NCBI RefSeq assembly: GCF_902859825.1
Contig: NZ_CADIKB010000002.1
Coordinates: 248,001 to 312,000 of the forward strand
DNA: 64,000 nucleotides
Origin: Paraburkholderia phenoliruptrix
Lineage (GTDB): Bacteria > Pseudomonadota > Gammaproteobacteria > Burkholderiales > Burkholderiaceae
Direction: 5' to 3'
Shown here in pieces: positions 50,970 to 61,083 of this stretch. How positions within the stretch are numbered: the first letter of the stretch is position 1; every line of letters begins with the position of its first letter. The notes below the pieces were generated by a model, which saw only the letters and a list, made by a program, of their open reading frames with translations, did no database searches and was not told the origin of the DNA. Made by a program: the position numbers and the translations under genes.

Positions 50970-52184
50970 ATGCCTGACCCATTTCTCGCCCATCTGCGCG
51001 GCACGCTCGAGCAGATCCGCGCCGACGGTTTTTACAAGAGCGAGCGCGTGATCGCGAGCCCGCAATCGGCCGATATCCGGCTCGCCAACGGCCAGGACGT
51101 GCTGAATTTCTGCGCGAACAATTACCTCGGCCTTGCCGACGACGCCCGCTTGATCGAGGCCGCAAAACAGGGGCTCGACGCTGACGGCTTCGGCATGGCT
51201 TCCGTGCGGTTCATCTGCGGCACGCAGACGGTGCATAAACAGCTCGAGCAGGCGCTCGCCGAATTTCTGCAGACCGACGACTGCATTCTCTATTCGAGCT
51301 GTTTCGATGCAAACGGTGGCCTCTTCGAAACGCTGCTCGATGAGAACGACGCCATCATCAGCGACGAGTTGAACCACGCGAGCATTATCGACGGCGTGCG
51401 GCTTTCCAAGGCCAAGCGCTTTCGCTACAAAAACAACGACCTCGCGGACCTCGAGTCGAAGCTGAAAGAGGCCGACGCTGCGGGCGCGCGCTTCAAGCTG
51501 ATCGCGACAGACGGCGTGTTTTCCATGGACGGCATCATCGCCGACCTCGCCGGCATCTGCGATCTGGCGGACCGCTACGGCGCACTCGTCATGGTCGACG
51601 ACTCGCACGCGGTCGGTTTTGTCGGCGAGCACGGGCGCGGCACGCCGGAACATTGCGGCGTGCTCTCGCGCGTCGACATCATCACCGGCACGCTCGGCAA
51701 GGCACTCGGCGGCGCTTCGGGCGGCTATGTCGCCGCGCGCAAGGAAATCGTCGAATTGCTGCGCCAGCGCTCGCGGCCCTATCTGTTCTCGAACACGCTC
51801 ACGCCGAGCATCGCGGCGGCGTCGCTGAAAGTGCTCGAATTGCTGGCAAGCGACGAAGGCGCGCAACTGCGCGCACGCGTGCGCGGAAACGGCGCGCACT
51901 TTCGCAGCAGAATGAGTGCGCTCGGCTTCACGCTCGTGCCCGGCGAACATCCGATCATTCCGGTCATGCTCGGCGACGCGCAGCTTGCTTCGAAAATGGC
52001 CGATGCGCTCTTGAACGAAGGCGTCTACGTAATCGGCTTTTCGTTCCCCGTGGTGCCGAGGGGCCGCGCCCGCATCCGCACGCAAATGAGTGCTGCGCAT
52101 ACGACGGAACAGATCGACCGCGCCGTGGATGCGTTTGCGCGCGTCGGCCGCGAGCTTGGCGTGATACCGGCGGAGGGCGCATGA
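50970..52184 (+). CDS. kbl: 2-amino-3-ketobutyrate CoA ligase (glycine C-acetyltransferase)
   Basis: A 404-residue PLP enzyme of the alpha-oxoamine synthase family. It converts 2-amino-3-ketobutyrate and CoA to glycine and acetyl-CoA. Signatures include [32 protein letters not shown] and the PLP-lysine segment [19 protein letters not shown]. It is the first gene of the kbl-tdh operon; its stop overlaps the tdh start (ATGA). Confidence 0.96.
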   Translation: MPDPFLAHLRGTLEQIRADGFYKSERVIASPQSADIRLANGQDVLNFCANNYLGLADDARLIEAAKQGLDADGFGMASVRFICGTQTVHKQLEQALAEFLQTDDCILYSSCFDANGGLFETLLDENDAIISDELNHASIIDGVRLSKAKRFRYKNNDLADLESKLKEADAAGARFKLIATDGVFSMDGIIADLAGICDLADRYGALVMVDDSHAVGFVGEHGRGTPEHCGVLSRVDIITGTLGKALGGASGGYVAARKEIVELLRQRSRPYLFSNTLTPSIAAASLKVLELLASDEGAQLRARVRGNGAHFRSRMSALGFTLVPGEHPIIPVMLGDAQLASKMADALLNEGVYVIGFSFPVVPRGRARIRTQMSAAHTTEQIDRAVDAFARVGRELGVIPAEGA

Positions 52185-53212
52185 AAGCACTTGCCAAACT
52201 CGAACGCGCGCCGGGCCTCACGCTCACCGACGTCAAGGTGCCCGAAGTCGGCCATAACGACGTGATGATCCGCATCACGCGCACGGCGATTTGCGGCACG
52301 GACATTCACATCTGGAAGTGGGACGACTGGGCGCAAAAAACGATTCCAGTGCCCATGCATGTCGGCCACGAGTATGTCGGCGAGATCGTCGACATGGGTC
52401 AGGAAGTGCGCGGCTTTTCGATCGGCGACCGCGTGTCGGGCGAAGGGCACATTACCTGCGGCTTCTGCCGCAATTGCCGCGCGGGCCGCCGGCATTTGTG
52501 CCGCAATACGGTGGGCGTCGGCGTGAATCGCGAGGGCGCGTTCGCGGAATATCTCGTGATTCCGGCGTTCAACGCGTTCAAGATTCCGCCGGAAATATCC
52601 GACGATCTCGCGGCGATCTTCGACCCGTTCGGCAACGCCACGCACACGGCGCTGTCGTTCAATCTGGTCGGTGAAGACGTGCTGATTACCGGCGCGGGCC
52701 CGATCGGCATCATGGCGGTGGCGATCGCGAAGCACGTGGGCGCGCGCAATGTCGTCATTACAGACATCAACGATTACCGGCTCGAACTCGCGCGCAAGAT
52801 GGGCGCGACGCGGGCCGTGAATGTGTCGCGTGAATCGTTGCGCGACGTGATGGCGGATCTGCACATGGCCGAAGGTTTCGACGTGGGCCTTGAAATGTCC
52901 GGCGTGCCGAGCGCTTTTACCAGCATGCTCGAAGCGATGAACCACGGCGGCAAGATTGCGCTGCTCGGCATTCCGCCGGCGCAAACCGCCATCGACTGGA
53001 CGCAGGTGATTTTCAAAGGCCTCGAAATCAAGGGCATTTACGGCCGCGAGATGTTCGAGACCTGGTACAAGATGGTGGCGATGCTGCAAAGCGGCCTTGA
53101 CCTGTCGCCGATCCTCACGCATCACTTCAAGATCGACGATTATCAGCAGGCGTTCGCTACCATGCTCTCCGGCGAAAGCGGCAAGGTCATTCTCGACTGG
53201 ACCGCCGCGTAG
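52181..53212 (+). CDS. tdh: L-threonine 3-dehydrogenase
   Basis: A 343-residue zinc-dependent MDR enzyme oxidising threonine to 2-amino-3-ketobutyrate, the substrate of Kbl. It has catalytic-zinc residues in [18 protein letters not shown] and [10 protein letters not shown], the structural zinc lobe [15 protein letters not shown], and the NAD motif [16 protein letters not shown]. It overlaps kbl by 4 nt, so the pathway is translationally coupled. Confidence 0.97.
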   Translation: MKALAKLERAPGLTLTDVKVPEVGHNDVMIRITRTAICGTDIHIWKWDDWAQKTIPVPMHVGHEYVGEIVDMGQEVRGFSIGDRVSGEGHITCGFCRNCRAGRRHLCRNTVGVGVNREGAFAEYLVIPAFNAFKIPPEISDDLAAIFDPFGNATHTALSFNLVGEDVLITGAGPIGIMAVAIAKHVGARNVVITDINDYRLELARKMGATRAVNVSRESLRDVMADLHMAEGFDVGLEMSGVPSAFTSMLEAMNHGGKIALLGIPPAQTAIDWTQVIFKGLEIKGIYGREMFETWYKMVAMLQSGLDLSPILTHHFKIDDYQQAFATMLSGESGKVILDWTAA

Positions 53213-53265
53213 CCCAATCAACGAATCGACTCGCGGCAGCTGCATCCGGAACGCCCGCGGTGCGC

Positions 53266-53916
53266 TTACGCGCCTGCGGGCGTTCTGCCGAATTCAGCCT
53301 CGATACGCACGTGAATGTCGTCGCCGACTGCGGGATACCACGTCGCCAGACCGAACTTCGCGCGGCTGAAACGCCCCTCGGCCGAAAAACCGAGCGTGTC
53401 CCTTTTCGTCAGCGGATCGCGCGCGAAACCGTTGAAGGTCACATCGAGCATGACCGGCTGCGTCACGCCGTGAATGGTCAGATCGCCCGTCAACGTGCCG
53501 CGCGCGTCGCCGGTGCGTTCGAACTTCGTGCTCACGAAACGGATTTCCGGATACTGCTCCACGTCCAGCAGGCTCGCGCTTTTCACCATTTTGTCGAGCA
53601 GCGGCACGTTCGTGTCGATGCTCGCGGCGTCGATCGAAACCGACACGCTACTCTGCGCGAGACCGCCTTCGTTCCACTGCAATTGCCCTTTCTTGCGGTC
53701 GAGCCGCATCGCGAAGCGCGAGTACTTGAAGTGCTCAACGTCGAAGATGATGCTGCAATGGTCGGCGTCGAGGTCGTAACGCCCCACCGGCACGCGCGCC
53801 TCGTCCTGGCTGACCGAGTGCGTGAGCACTTGCAGCGGCGTGCAGGCCACGGCAGTGAGCAGCGCTGCCGCGAGTAAAGCGCGCACGACGACGGCACGCG
53901 CGGTGAATGCATTCAT
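53266..53916 (-). CDS. YceI-family periplasmic lipid-binding lipoprotein
   Basis: A 216-residue YceI protein. A signal peptide ends in LTAVAC, a lipobox-like sequence. The family beta-barrel includes GRYDLDADHCSIIFDVEHFK, SRFAMRLDRKKGQLQW and LTGDLTIHGVTQPVMLDVTF. YceI proteins bind polyisoprenoid or amphiphilic ligands. Convergent with tdh; a GC-rich hairpin overlaps its 3' end without a T tract. Confidence 0.92.
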   Translation of the reverse strand: MNAFTARAVVVRALLAAALLTAVACTPLQVLTHSVSQDEARVPVGRYDLDADHCSIIFDVEHFKYSRFAMRLDRKKGQLQWNEGGLAQSSVSVSIDAASIDTNVPLLDKMVKSASLLDVEQYPEIRFVSTKFERTGDARGTLTGDLTIHGVTQPVMLDVTFNGFARDPLTKRDTLGFSAEGRFSRAKFGLATWYPAVGDDIHVRIEAEFGRTPAGA

Positions 53917-54001
53917 CAGGTGGGTTCCGGTTGTTTGCTCACCAGCAAAGATAACAGTTGCCGCACAGCTCGCGCAAAAACCCGCTAAGACTTGACGAGG
54001 G

Positions 54002-54015
54002 AGAATGATCGTTCT
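54002..54015. promoter_or_regulatory. near-palindrome, candidate TetR operator
   Basis: AGAATGATCGTTCT, two arms with one mismatched pair, 12 bp before the TetR-type gene. Size, symmetry and place fit an autoregulatory TetR operator. Confidence 0.6.
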
Positions 54016-54026
54016 ACTCTTCGCCC

Positions 54027-54719
54027 ATGGCTACTGACGCTCACATTGAAAACGCACCCGCGCCGAGCGCGCGTGAGCGCCTGCTCGACGCGGCGGAAGC
54101 GTTGATTTACGCGGGCGGCATTCATGCAACCGGCGTGGACGCGATCGTCCGGCAGTCCGGCACCGCGCGCAAAAGCTTCTACACGCATTTCGAATCCAAA
54201 GACGCGCTCGTTGCGGCCGCGCTCGAAAGGCGCGACGAACGCTGGATGAACTGGTTTATCTCAGGCACGCAGCAGCACGGCACGGGCGCGCGCAAGCGTC
54301 TCCTGGGCATGTTCGAGGTGTTGCGCGAATGGTTCGCGTCGGCGGACTTTCACGGTTGCGCGTTCCTCAACGCGGCCGGCGAGATTGCTTCGGCCGAAGA
54401 TCCGATTCGCGTGGTCGCGCGCGAGCACAAGGAACGCCTGCTGGCTTTCGTGCGGACTCAGTTCGACGACTTCGTCGCTGAAACGAAACTGGACGCGAGG
54501 CGCGCCGCGGCTTTGTCGCGGCAGTGGCTCGTATTGCTCGACGGCGCGATCGCCGTTGCGCTCGTGAGCGGCGAGCCTGACGCCGCGCTCGACGCGCAGG
54601 CGGTCGCCCGAACCCTGCTCGACGCGCAATTGCCCCGCAAGCCGAACGCGGCCGCCCGCAACGCTGGCTCACGCCGATCATCAACCAAGCCCCCGCCGAC
54701 GAGGCGGACTCCAACCTGA
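54027..54719 (+). CDS. TetR/AcrR-family repressor
   Basis: A 230-residue regulator. The N-terminal HTH (about 15-60) reads [20 protein letters not shown] and [20 protein letters not shown]. The C-terminal ligand domain includes [20 protein letters not shown]. It is followed 19 bp later by the NTF2-like gene, with which it likely forms an operon. The inducer is unknown. Confidence 0.9.
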   Translation: MATDAHIENAPAPSARERLLDAAEALIYAGGIHATGVDAIVRQSGTARKSFYTHFESKDALVAAALERRDERWMNWFISGTQQHGTGARKRLLGMFEVLREWFASADFHGCAFLNAAGEIASAEDPIRVVAREHKERLLAFVRTQFDDFVAETKLDARRAAALSRQWLVLLDGAIAVALVSGEPDAALDAQAVARTLLDAQLPRKPNAAARNAGSRRSSTKPPPTRRTPT

Positions 54720-54738
54720 CCCACAAGCGAGGTGCCTC

Positions 54739-55218
54739 ATGGCCGACACGATCGAAACCCGCCCGCCGCTGCCGCCGTTCACGCGCGAAACCGCCATCCA
54801 GAAAGTCCGCGCCGCTGAAGACGGCTGGAATACGCGCGACCCCGAACGCGTATCGCTCGCGTATACCGTGGACAGCGTGTGGCGCAATCGCGCCGAGTTC
54901 ACGCGTGGCCGCGCCGGGATAGTCGAGTTCCTGCGCCGCAAATGGGCGAAGGAGCTCGACTATCGGCTGATCAAGGAACTATGGGCCTTCACCGATAACC
55001 GCATTGCCGTGCGCTTCGCCTATGAATGGCACGACGATTCGAACAACTGGTTCCGCTCGTACGGCAACGAGAACTGGGAGTTCGACGAACACGGATTGAT
55101 GGCGCGCCGTCACGCGAGCATCAACGATCTGCCGATCCGCGAAGCCGACCGCCTGTACCACTGGCCGCTCGGCCGCCGTCCTGACGATCACCCGAGCCTC
55201 TCGGACCTCGGTCTGTAA
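54739..55218 (+). CDS. NTF2-like protein (DUF1348)
   Basis: A 159-residue small alpha+beta cone protein of the SnoaL/NTF2 superfamily. [60 protein letters not shown] and [18 protein letters not shown] match DUF1348. Its catalytic or binding role is unknown. It is apparently cotranscribed with the TetR gene. Confidence 0.92.
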   Translation: MADTIETRPPLPPFTRETAIQKVRAAEDGWNTRDPERVSLAYTVDSVWRNRAEFTRGRAGIVEFLRRKWAKELDYRLIKELWAFTDNRIAVRFAYEWHDDSNNWFRSYGNENWEFDEHGLMARRHASINDLPIREADRLYHWPLGRRPDDHPSLSDLGL

Positions 55219-55435
55219 GCGCCCCGCATGCAACGTGAAGGCGCGCGGCGTCTTCACCGCTCTGCCATCGCTCCTCCGTTATGGTTGTGCTGCCGACTGC
55301 CGGCACGTCTTGTGCCCGCTAGCCCGAGTGCGTGTTCAACATCGCACGAGTGGCTTGCGGTACAGTGCGCGACGGGCGGCACGCGCCAAAAACAGAACAG
55401 CATTACGCCGGCGCTCGAGCGGCGATGGAGAGGAC

Positions 55436-55966
55436 ATGCATCTTCGGCAGAACATCAGGAACAGCAAGAAGTACATCGGCCGCGCATTGCTGGCGCTGGC
55501 TGCAGGCCTCGCCGGCAGCACGGCGGCGCAGGCGGGCAACTGGTGCGAGGGCGGCGTATGGGTCGACGCGATGCTCGGCTCCTATCACATCAACCCCGAC
55601 CCGGATAAGCACTTCGAGCAATTCAACCCGGGGCTCGGCGTGGAATGCTGGCTCAATAACCAATGGGCGCTCACCGCAGGCGGATTTCGCAATTCGCTAC
55701 GCCGGCCTTCGTACTACGGCGGCGGCGTGTGGTCGCCCGATTTCCTGCATTGGGGCATCGTGCGGGTCGCGGCCATGGGCGGCATCATCTCCGGCTACAA
55801 CTACGGCAACTGGGGACTCGGTCGCGATCATACGATCGGCCCGGTGATCGCGCCGCTCATCATGGTCGAATACAAGCGTGTCGGCGCGAACTTCATCGTG
55901 ATTCCGCCCATTCCTTCCGACGACCTGCCGTTCACCATCGGCTTTCAGGTGAAGGTGAAGTTCTAA
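55436..55966 (+). CDS. small outer-membrane beta-barrel-like protein
   Basis: A 176-residue exported protein. The signal region is GRALLALAAGLAGSTAAQA. The mature part alternates aromatic and polar strands: GGVWVDAMLGSYHINPDPDK, NPGLGVECWLNNQWALTAGG, MVEYKRVGANFIVIPPI, and it ends FTIGFQVKVKF with terminal Phe, as in outer-membrane barrels. It may be a small lipid-modifying enzyme but no catalytic motif is certain. GGAGAGG lies before the ATG. Confidence 0.78.
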   Translation: MHLRQNIRNSKKYIGRALLALAAGLAGSTAAQAGNWCEGGVWVDAMLGSYHINPDPDKHFEQFNPGLGVECWLNNQWALTAGGFRNSLRRPSYYGGGVWSPDFLHWGIVRVAAMGGIISGYNYGNWGLGRDHTIGPVIAPLIMVEYKRVGANFIVIPPIPSDDLPFTIGFQVKVKF

Positions 55967-56082
55967 GCTCACCCACCGCCGCGGGCTTCCGGCACCGGTC
56001 GAGCCCCGTACTTCGCGAGAGCCTGTCGCGGCTCTCCAGTATCATTGCATCCTTGCCCTTCCACACCGCTTTGGAGGCTCTT

Positions 56083-57300
56083 GTGCCCGCGCGTCTGTTC
56101 CGCTCCGCGAAAGCCGATCGAAACCGTTTCATTGCGCTTTATGTGAGCATGGCTGTGGGCTTGCTCGTCGCCGCGGGCCTCTTCGTGTACGAGGCGAAGA
56201 TCATCGTCGCCGATGGTCTGCGCGACGAGGAGGCATTCAGCGTGCTCGGCGCCGCCAATCGCGTGCTGCATGATCTCGAGAACGCGGAAACCGGCCAGCG
56301 CGGCTATCTGCTGACCGGGGATGAAAGCTACCTCGTGCCTTACCGGCAAGGCGTTCACGATCTGGACGACACCATACTGCGCCTGCAGCAGGCGGCGGGC
56401 AGCGACGAAAAATCTCTGGAACTCGTGCGCCGTGTCGAGCATGCGAAGACCAGCAAGGTGACGGAACTCGCACGCACCATCGAGCTGGCCCGCAGCGGCG
56501 ATCGCACAGGCGCCATCGCGCTCGTGCAGACAAATGAAGGCAAGCTGTACATGGATGGACTGCGCGAGGACCTGAACCTCCTGCTGAACAATTGGCGCGA
56601 CCGACGAAAGGCCGCCACGCAGGATGCGCACCGGCGCCTCGTGTTCGGAAGCGCCGCGCTGGTCGCCATTGCCGTGCTTGTGTGCTGTCTGATGGTGTAC
56701 ACGGTCTATATACAGCGCCGCGCCTTCGCGAGGGTGCATGCCTATTCGAATGCACTCGATCAACAGGCCGCTCATGACACGCTGACAGGACTTCCGAACC
56801 GCCGCCGGCTGCTGTCGGCCATCGACGAGCTGTCGGGCCACGCAGCCGGGTCGCGGAGAACCGCGCTGTTGTATCTCGACATAGACGGCTTCAAGAACGT
56901 CAACGACGCGATGGGCCACAGCGCGGGCGACGTGCTGTTGCGCCGGCTCGCCGAATCGCTGCGCGCAGTCACGCGCCACGACGACATGCTGGCCCGTGTC
57001 GGCGGCGACGAGTTCGTGTTGCTCGCCGACGATTGCGGCGACGACTCGCAATTGAGGGAATTGGCCGAGCGCCTCGTGTCGAGCGTGCGTGCGGTGGGCG
57101 AAAGAGAGTATGGCGGCCGTTTCGCCATTGGCGTGAGCATCGGCATCGCGACGTTTCCGGACAGAGTCCGCAGTATCGCGGGACTGCTCGACGTTGCGGA
57201 TGCTGCCATGTACGCGGCCAAACGCAGCGGCCGTTCGACTTATAGCTTCGGCGCCTCGACGGCAGCGGGAGTGTCGAACGTCATCAGGATGACGCGCTAA
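56083..57300 (+). CDS. CHASE3-GGDEF membrane diguanylate cyclase
   Basis: A 405-residue protein from the GTG at 56083, which has GGAGG 5 nt upstream. A first helix (FIALYVSMAVGLLVAAGLFV) and a second (SAALVAIAVLVCCLMVYTVY) flank a periplasmic CHASE3 domain with ENAETGQRGYLLTGDESYL. The GGDEF domain has DTLTGLPNRRRLL, ARVGGDEFVLLADD and an RxxD site (RHDD). It should make cyclic-di-GMP in response to a periplasmic cue. The iteron-like array begins 40 bp after its stop. Confidence 0.93.
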   Translation: MPARLFRSAKADRNRFIALYVSMAVGLLVAAGLFVYEAKIIVADGLRDEEAFSVLGAANRVLHDLENAETGQRGYLLTGDESYLVPYRQGVHDLDDTILRLQQAAGSDEKSLELVRRVEHAKTSKVTELARTIELARSGDRTGAIALVQTNEGKLYMDGLREDLNLLLNNWRDRRKAATQDAHRRLVFGSAALVAIAVLVCCLMVYTVYIQRRAFARVHAYSNALDQQAAHDTLTGLPNRRRLLSAIDELSGHAAGSRRTALLYLDIDGFKNVNDAMGHSAGDVLLRRLAESLRAVTRHDDMLARVGGDEFVLLADDCGDDSQLRELAERLVSSVRAVGEREYGGRFAIGVSIGIATFPDRVRSIAGLLDVADAAMYAAKRSGRSTYSFGASTAAGVSNVIRMTR

Positions 57301-57339
57301 CCGTTCGCGCGAAGGCACAGGCTGTGCCCGGATTCCGCC

Positions 57340-57664
57340 AAAGGTGAGCCGTTCCAGGATGGTGAGGAATTCCAGGAGATGCCATCACCTTCACATTCCA
57401 AGCTCAGAGGTGAGACATTCCAGGAGGCGGTGCGCGCAGGCAATGGTGAGTTATCCCAGGGTTCATGGCGCACCGCTGGTCCTGTTTGTGCCACGGCGCT
57501 TGCAAAGGTGAGGAGTTCCAGGAGGTTGCGCCAAAGGTGAGGAGTTCCAGGAGTTGGTGCATGGCCTGCCGCCGCAAGCATAGGTGAGAAGGTTCGGGAG
57601 CCGGCGCGGTGAGAATAGTCATACCTGTCGGCGCACCTTGGAGTTTACGGTGAGGAAATTCGGG
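57340..57664 (-). repeat. remote iteron-like array A (8 sites)
   Basis: Reverse-oriented copies of the origin motif start at 57340, 57358, 57406, 57442, 57504, 57533, 57580 and 57646. The first six have the form AAAGGTGAGGAGTTCCAGG; the last two carry TTCGGG as at the origin. The GGTGAG core is invariant. They fill the non-coding gap between the GGDEF gene and the CheA-like gene, about 10.5 kb from the core origin. They are probable initiator-binding sites, in opposite orientation to the origin array. Confidence 0.82.
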
Positions 57665-57904
57665 AGCCCGAGCAAGACGAGTGCCGGCTGCCCACAGCGC
57701 AAAATGACCGGCCGTCAATTAACGGCGTCACCGCGAAAAACTTGAGAAGTTTATTTGCGGCTCTGAATGCGGATGACGACGCGTAGTCATCGCTTGGTAA
57801 CACGCCTCGGCAATACTCGTCAGTGCTACAAGCGCGACTCAATGCGCACAAAAAACGCGCGGCTCCAACGAGAGCGGACGCGAAGGCCAGAATCCGGGGT
57901 TCAC

Positions 57905-60295
57905 ATGACTATTCGTCATCGCATCACACTGTTGGTGGTTTTGATGTTCGTCGCTTTGTCGGCGATCGGCGGTTACGCCGTGTATCAAACGCGCGGCAGT
58001 GCCGCCGAAGTGCGCAAGGTCACCGAAGGTGTGGTGCCGAGCGCGCTCGCATCCGCCGACCTCGTCTCGCAAGTCAAGGACGTTCAGCTTGCCACCATGA
58101 CGCTCGTCTACGCGCCCGACGGCGACGTGCTCGCGCAGGCTCAGGACGAATTGAAGAAGAAAAGAATCGCGCTGGAACAGGCGCTCACGCTTCAGGCGAA
58201 AGACGCCGCGAGCCACGCACAGAAAGGCCTTGTTTTGCAGGCCCGCGACAGTCTCGACAATTACTTCTCCGCGATAGCCGAGACGGCAAAAATGAAAGCC
58301 GACGGCAAGAACGAACTCGCGCAGGCGTATCTGTTCGCCAACGTGGCGCAGTATCGCGATGAACTGGAAGGGATTGTCGACACGCTGCGAGTCGAGAAGA
58401 ACCGCGAGAAAGACGAAGCGATCACCGCGCTCAATGCGACGCTCGCTACCACGACGACGGCAATCGCCGCTGTGACCGGCATCGCGATCATTTTGCTGAC
58501 ATCGATCGGCGCTTTGCTTTATCGGCAGATCACACGGCCGCTCAGCCGCATGCAGGCGATGATGAGCGAGATCGCATCGAGCCAGGATTTCACGCGCCGC
58601 GTGCCGGTCGGGCGGCTCGACGAAATCGGCCATTCGATTGTCGCCTTCAACGGCATGATCGAAAAGATTCAGGAAAGCTCGGCGCAACTCAAACAAAAAA
58701 CCGCCGACATTCAGGCGATGTTGCAGAACATGCAGCAGGGCATTCTCACGGTGATCGACGGCGCCGTGATTCACGCGGAGTACTCGGCGTATCTGGAAGA
58801 TATCTTCGAGACGCGCGACATTGCCGGGCGCGGGCTGATGGACCTCGTGTTCGCAGACACTGACCTTGGGGCGGACGCCCTGTCACAAGTCGATGCCGCC
58901 GCGCACGCGTGCCTCGGCGAAGACTGCATCAACTTCGCGTTCAATCAGCATTTGCTGGTGGGCGAAATTTCGAAGCGCATGCCCGATGGCCGCGTGAAGA
59001 TTCTCGACCTGAGCTGGTCCGCGATTACCGACGAAAACGACGTCATTGTTCGCCTCATGCTGTGCGTGCGCGACGTGACGGAGTTGCGCAAGCTCGCTGC
59101 CGAAGCCAGCGAACAGCGCCGGCGCCTCGACATGATCGGCGAAATTCTCGCCGTCAGCGAAGAGAAATTCCACCACTTCATAGAAAGCTCGGCCGGGTTT
59201 ATCAGCGAGAACGAGCGCATTATTCGCAAGCACTCCGAAGCAGATCATGCGGCGATTGCCGAATTGTTCCGCAACATGCACACCATCAAGGGCAACGCGC
59301 GCACCTATAACCTGCAGCATCTGACGGATGTCGTGCACGAAACCGAGCAGAGCTATCACGAACTGCGCCAGCCCGACGCCGACCGCTCGTGGGATCAGGA
59401 GCATCTGATGCGCGAGCTCGCGCGTGTGCGCGAAGCTATCGAGGCCTACGCGCGCATCAACGAACAGAGCCTCGGCCGCAAAGGCAAGACGCAGCGCCAC
59501 GACGCGGGACATGCGGGCCGTTATGTCATGGTGGAGAAGGAGGAGATTCAGCGCACGCTCAATCTGCTCGACGCGACGGATGCCAACGCGCTGCACGCGT
59601 TGCAGTCCATGCGTGACACGCTGCGCCGGAACCTGCGCGCGCTCGGCAGCGAAAGCATCCGCGATGCGCTCGCCGGCGTGCTCGGCTCTCTGCCTTCGCT
59701 CGCGGGCGAGCTGGGCAAGCCGGCGCCGAGTGTGCATATCGACGACAACGGCTACCGTCTGCGCGGCCACGCCGGCGGCCTGCTCAACAATGTGTTCATG
59801 CACCTGCTGCGCAACTCGATGGATCACGGCATTGAAGCCGCCGAGGCGCGCAGCGCACAAGGCAAGGCGCCGGCCGGGGCAATATCGATCGAAGCCGGCG
59901 TGGACGGCGGCGCATTGCAGATCACGCTCAGCGACGACGGCCGCGGGCTCGCGCTCGAGCGCATCCGCGGAATCGCGATGGAACGCGGCTGGATAAACCC
60001 GGGCGAAGTCTTGAGCGACGAGGCCATCGCCGCGTTTATTTTCCGTCCCGGCTTTTCGACCGCGGACAGCGTAACGGCGGTGTCGGGCCGTGGCGTCGGC
60101 ATGGACGCCGTGCGCGACTTCCTGAAGCGCGAGAACGGCAGCATCGAACTGCGTTTTACCGACGATCGCAAAGGCGCCCCGTTCCGTCAGTTTCAAACGA
60201 TCGTGAGTCTGCCGGATAGCGTGGCCGTCGACACGCTGGGCGCTGAAGCGCGCAATGAAGACGGCGAACTTCGCACAGATGCATTAACGCAATGA
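57905..60295 (+). CDS. membrane CheA-like histidine kinase (sensor-HAMP-PAS-HPt-ATPase)
   Basis: About 796 residues from the ATG at 57905. It has helix one (ITLLVVLMFVALSAIGGYAV), a four-helix-bundle sensor (about 30-190), helix two (AIAAVTGIAIILLTSIGALL), HAMP (ITRPLSRMQAMMSEI), a PAS-like domain (about 265-400), an HPt with NMHTIKGNARTYNLQ (His donor), then a CheA-type ATPase with HLLRNSMDHGIE, LSDDGRGLAL and SGRGVGMDAVRDFL. There is no CheW-like P5 domain, so it cannot join a normal CheW array. It heads the four-gene chemosensory-like operon. Confidence 0.88.
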   Translation: MTIRHRITLLVVLMFVALSAIGGYAVYQTRGSAAEVRKVTEGVVPSALASADLVSQVKDVQLATMTLVYAPDGDVLAQAQDELKKKRIALEQALTLQAKDAASHAQKGLVLQARDSLDNYFSAIAETAKMKADGKNELAQAYLFANVAQYRDELEGIVDTLRVEKNREKDEAITALNATLATTTTAIAAVTGIAIILLTSIGALLYRQITRPLSRMQAMMSEIASSQDFTRRVPVGRLDEIGHSIVAFNGMIEKIQESSAQLKQKTADIQAMLQNMQQGILTVIDGAVIHAEYSAYLEDIFETRDIAGRGLMDLVFADTDLGADALSQVDAAAHACLGEDCINFAFNQHLLVGEISKRMPDGRVKILDLSWSAITDENDVIVRLMLCVRDVTELRKLAAEASEQRRRLDMIGEILAVSEEKFHHFIESSAGFISENERIIRKHSEADHAAIAELFRNMHTIKGNARTYNLQHLTDVVHETEQSYHELRQPDADRSWDQEHLMRELARVREAIEAYARINEQSLGRKGKTQRHDAGHAGRYVMVEKEEIQRTLNLLDATDANALHALQSMRDTLRRNLRALGSESIRDALAGVLGSLPSLAGELGKPAPSVHIDDNGYRLRGHAGGLLNNVFMHLLRNSMDHGIEAAEARSAQGKAPAGAISIEAGVDGGALQITLSDDGRGLALERIRGIAMERGWINPGEVLSDEAIAAFIFRPGFSTADSVTAVSGRGVGMDAVRDFLKRENGSIELRFTDDRKGAPFRQFQTIVSLPDSVAVDTLGAEARNEDGELRTDALTQ

Positions 60296-60348
60296 AGCGT
60301 TGAGCACGGTTTGCGCCGCAAGATCGCGGCGCTCTTCGAGGAATGGTT

Positions 60349-61083
60349 GTGATCCAACAGTATCTATTGGCGGCGCTTGCGGGCAGCGCGGCGACCGCGT
60401 TGTTCGGCCTGGCCGCGCATCGGCTGCATATTGCACGGTTCGCGGCGCGCCTGCGCGCGGATGCAGAGGCGCAAATCGAGTCGCTGAAGCTGGGGCAGAA
60501 CAACCTCGACGTATTGGCCGAGGAACGCAAGCAGGCCGAACATCGGCTGCAAACCGAGACCGCGCAATTGCGCGCGGAGCTCGTGGAGCAATCGGCAAGC
60601 GTGGACGCCTTGCGCACTGCGCTGAAAGCCGCCACCGACGAAAAAGCGCAGTGGGCACAGCAGGCGCGGCAACTCGCGAGCGAAGCCGCGCGACTGAAAA
60701 GTCTCGGCGCTGCCTTTGAGCGCTGGCACGAGCAGATGATCTCGCTGATGACGCAGAATCACGACATGCACGCGAAGAACCAGGAACTGTCGTCGATCGT
60801 GCGGCATGTGGTGATCGTGTCGCTGAACGCGTCAATTGAAGCGGCGCGCGCGGGTGCGGCGGGCCGCGGCTTTGCTGTCGTGGCGAGTGAAGTGCGCACG
60901 CTCGCCGCGCGTTCCGAAGAGTTGTCGAAAAGCTATCGCGACAGTCTGCATCGCAACGATCTGACTACGACCTCGACGTTTCAGGACATCCAGGCGGGCG
61001 GCAAGATGATCGCGGCCTCGCTGGCCAGTGTCGAGTCGATGGCCAGTCAGTTTCACGCGAAGCTGGATGAGGTGCCGGCGTGA
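60349..61083 (+). CDS. reduced methyl-accepting-chemotaxis-type protein
   Basis: About 244 residues: one N-terminal membrane helix (YLLAALAGSAATALFGLAAH), a coiled coil (about 35-130), then the MCP signalling tip IVRHVVIVSLNASIEAARAG with GRGFAVVASEVRTLAARS. It has no ligand domain and no HAMP. The GTG at 60349 is chosen because GAGGAA is 5-6 nt upstream; the ATG at 60343 abuts that site. It probably works with the CheA-like kinase encoded just before. Its stop overlaps the next gene. Confidence 0.85.
   Translation: MIQQYLLAALAGSAATALFGLAAHRLHIARFAARLRADAEAQIESLKLGQNNLDVLAEERKQAEHRLQTETAQLRAELVEQSASVDALRTALKAATDEKAQWAQQARQLASEAARLKSLGAAFERWHEQMISLMTQNHDMHAKNQELSSIVRHVVIVSLNASIEAARAGAAGRGFAVVASEVRTLAARSEELSKSYRDSLHRNDLTTTSTFQDIQAGGKMIAASLASVESMASQFHAKLDEVPA

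Noticed and set aside
53238..53285. GC-rich hairpin AACGCCCGC/GCGGGCGTT between tdh and the YceI gene
   Set aside because: No T tract on either strand and one arm lies inside the YceI coding end; not supported as a terminator.
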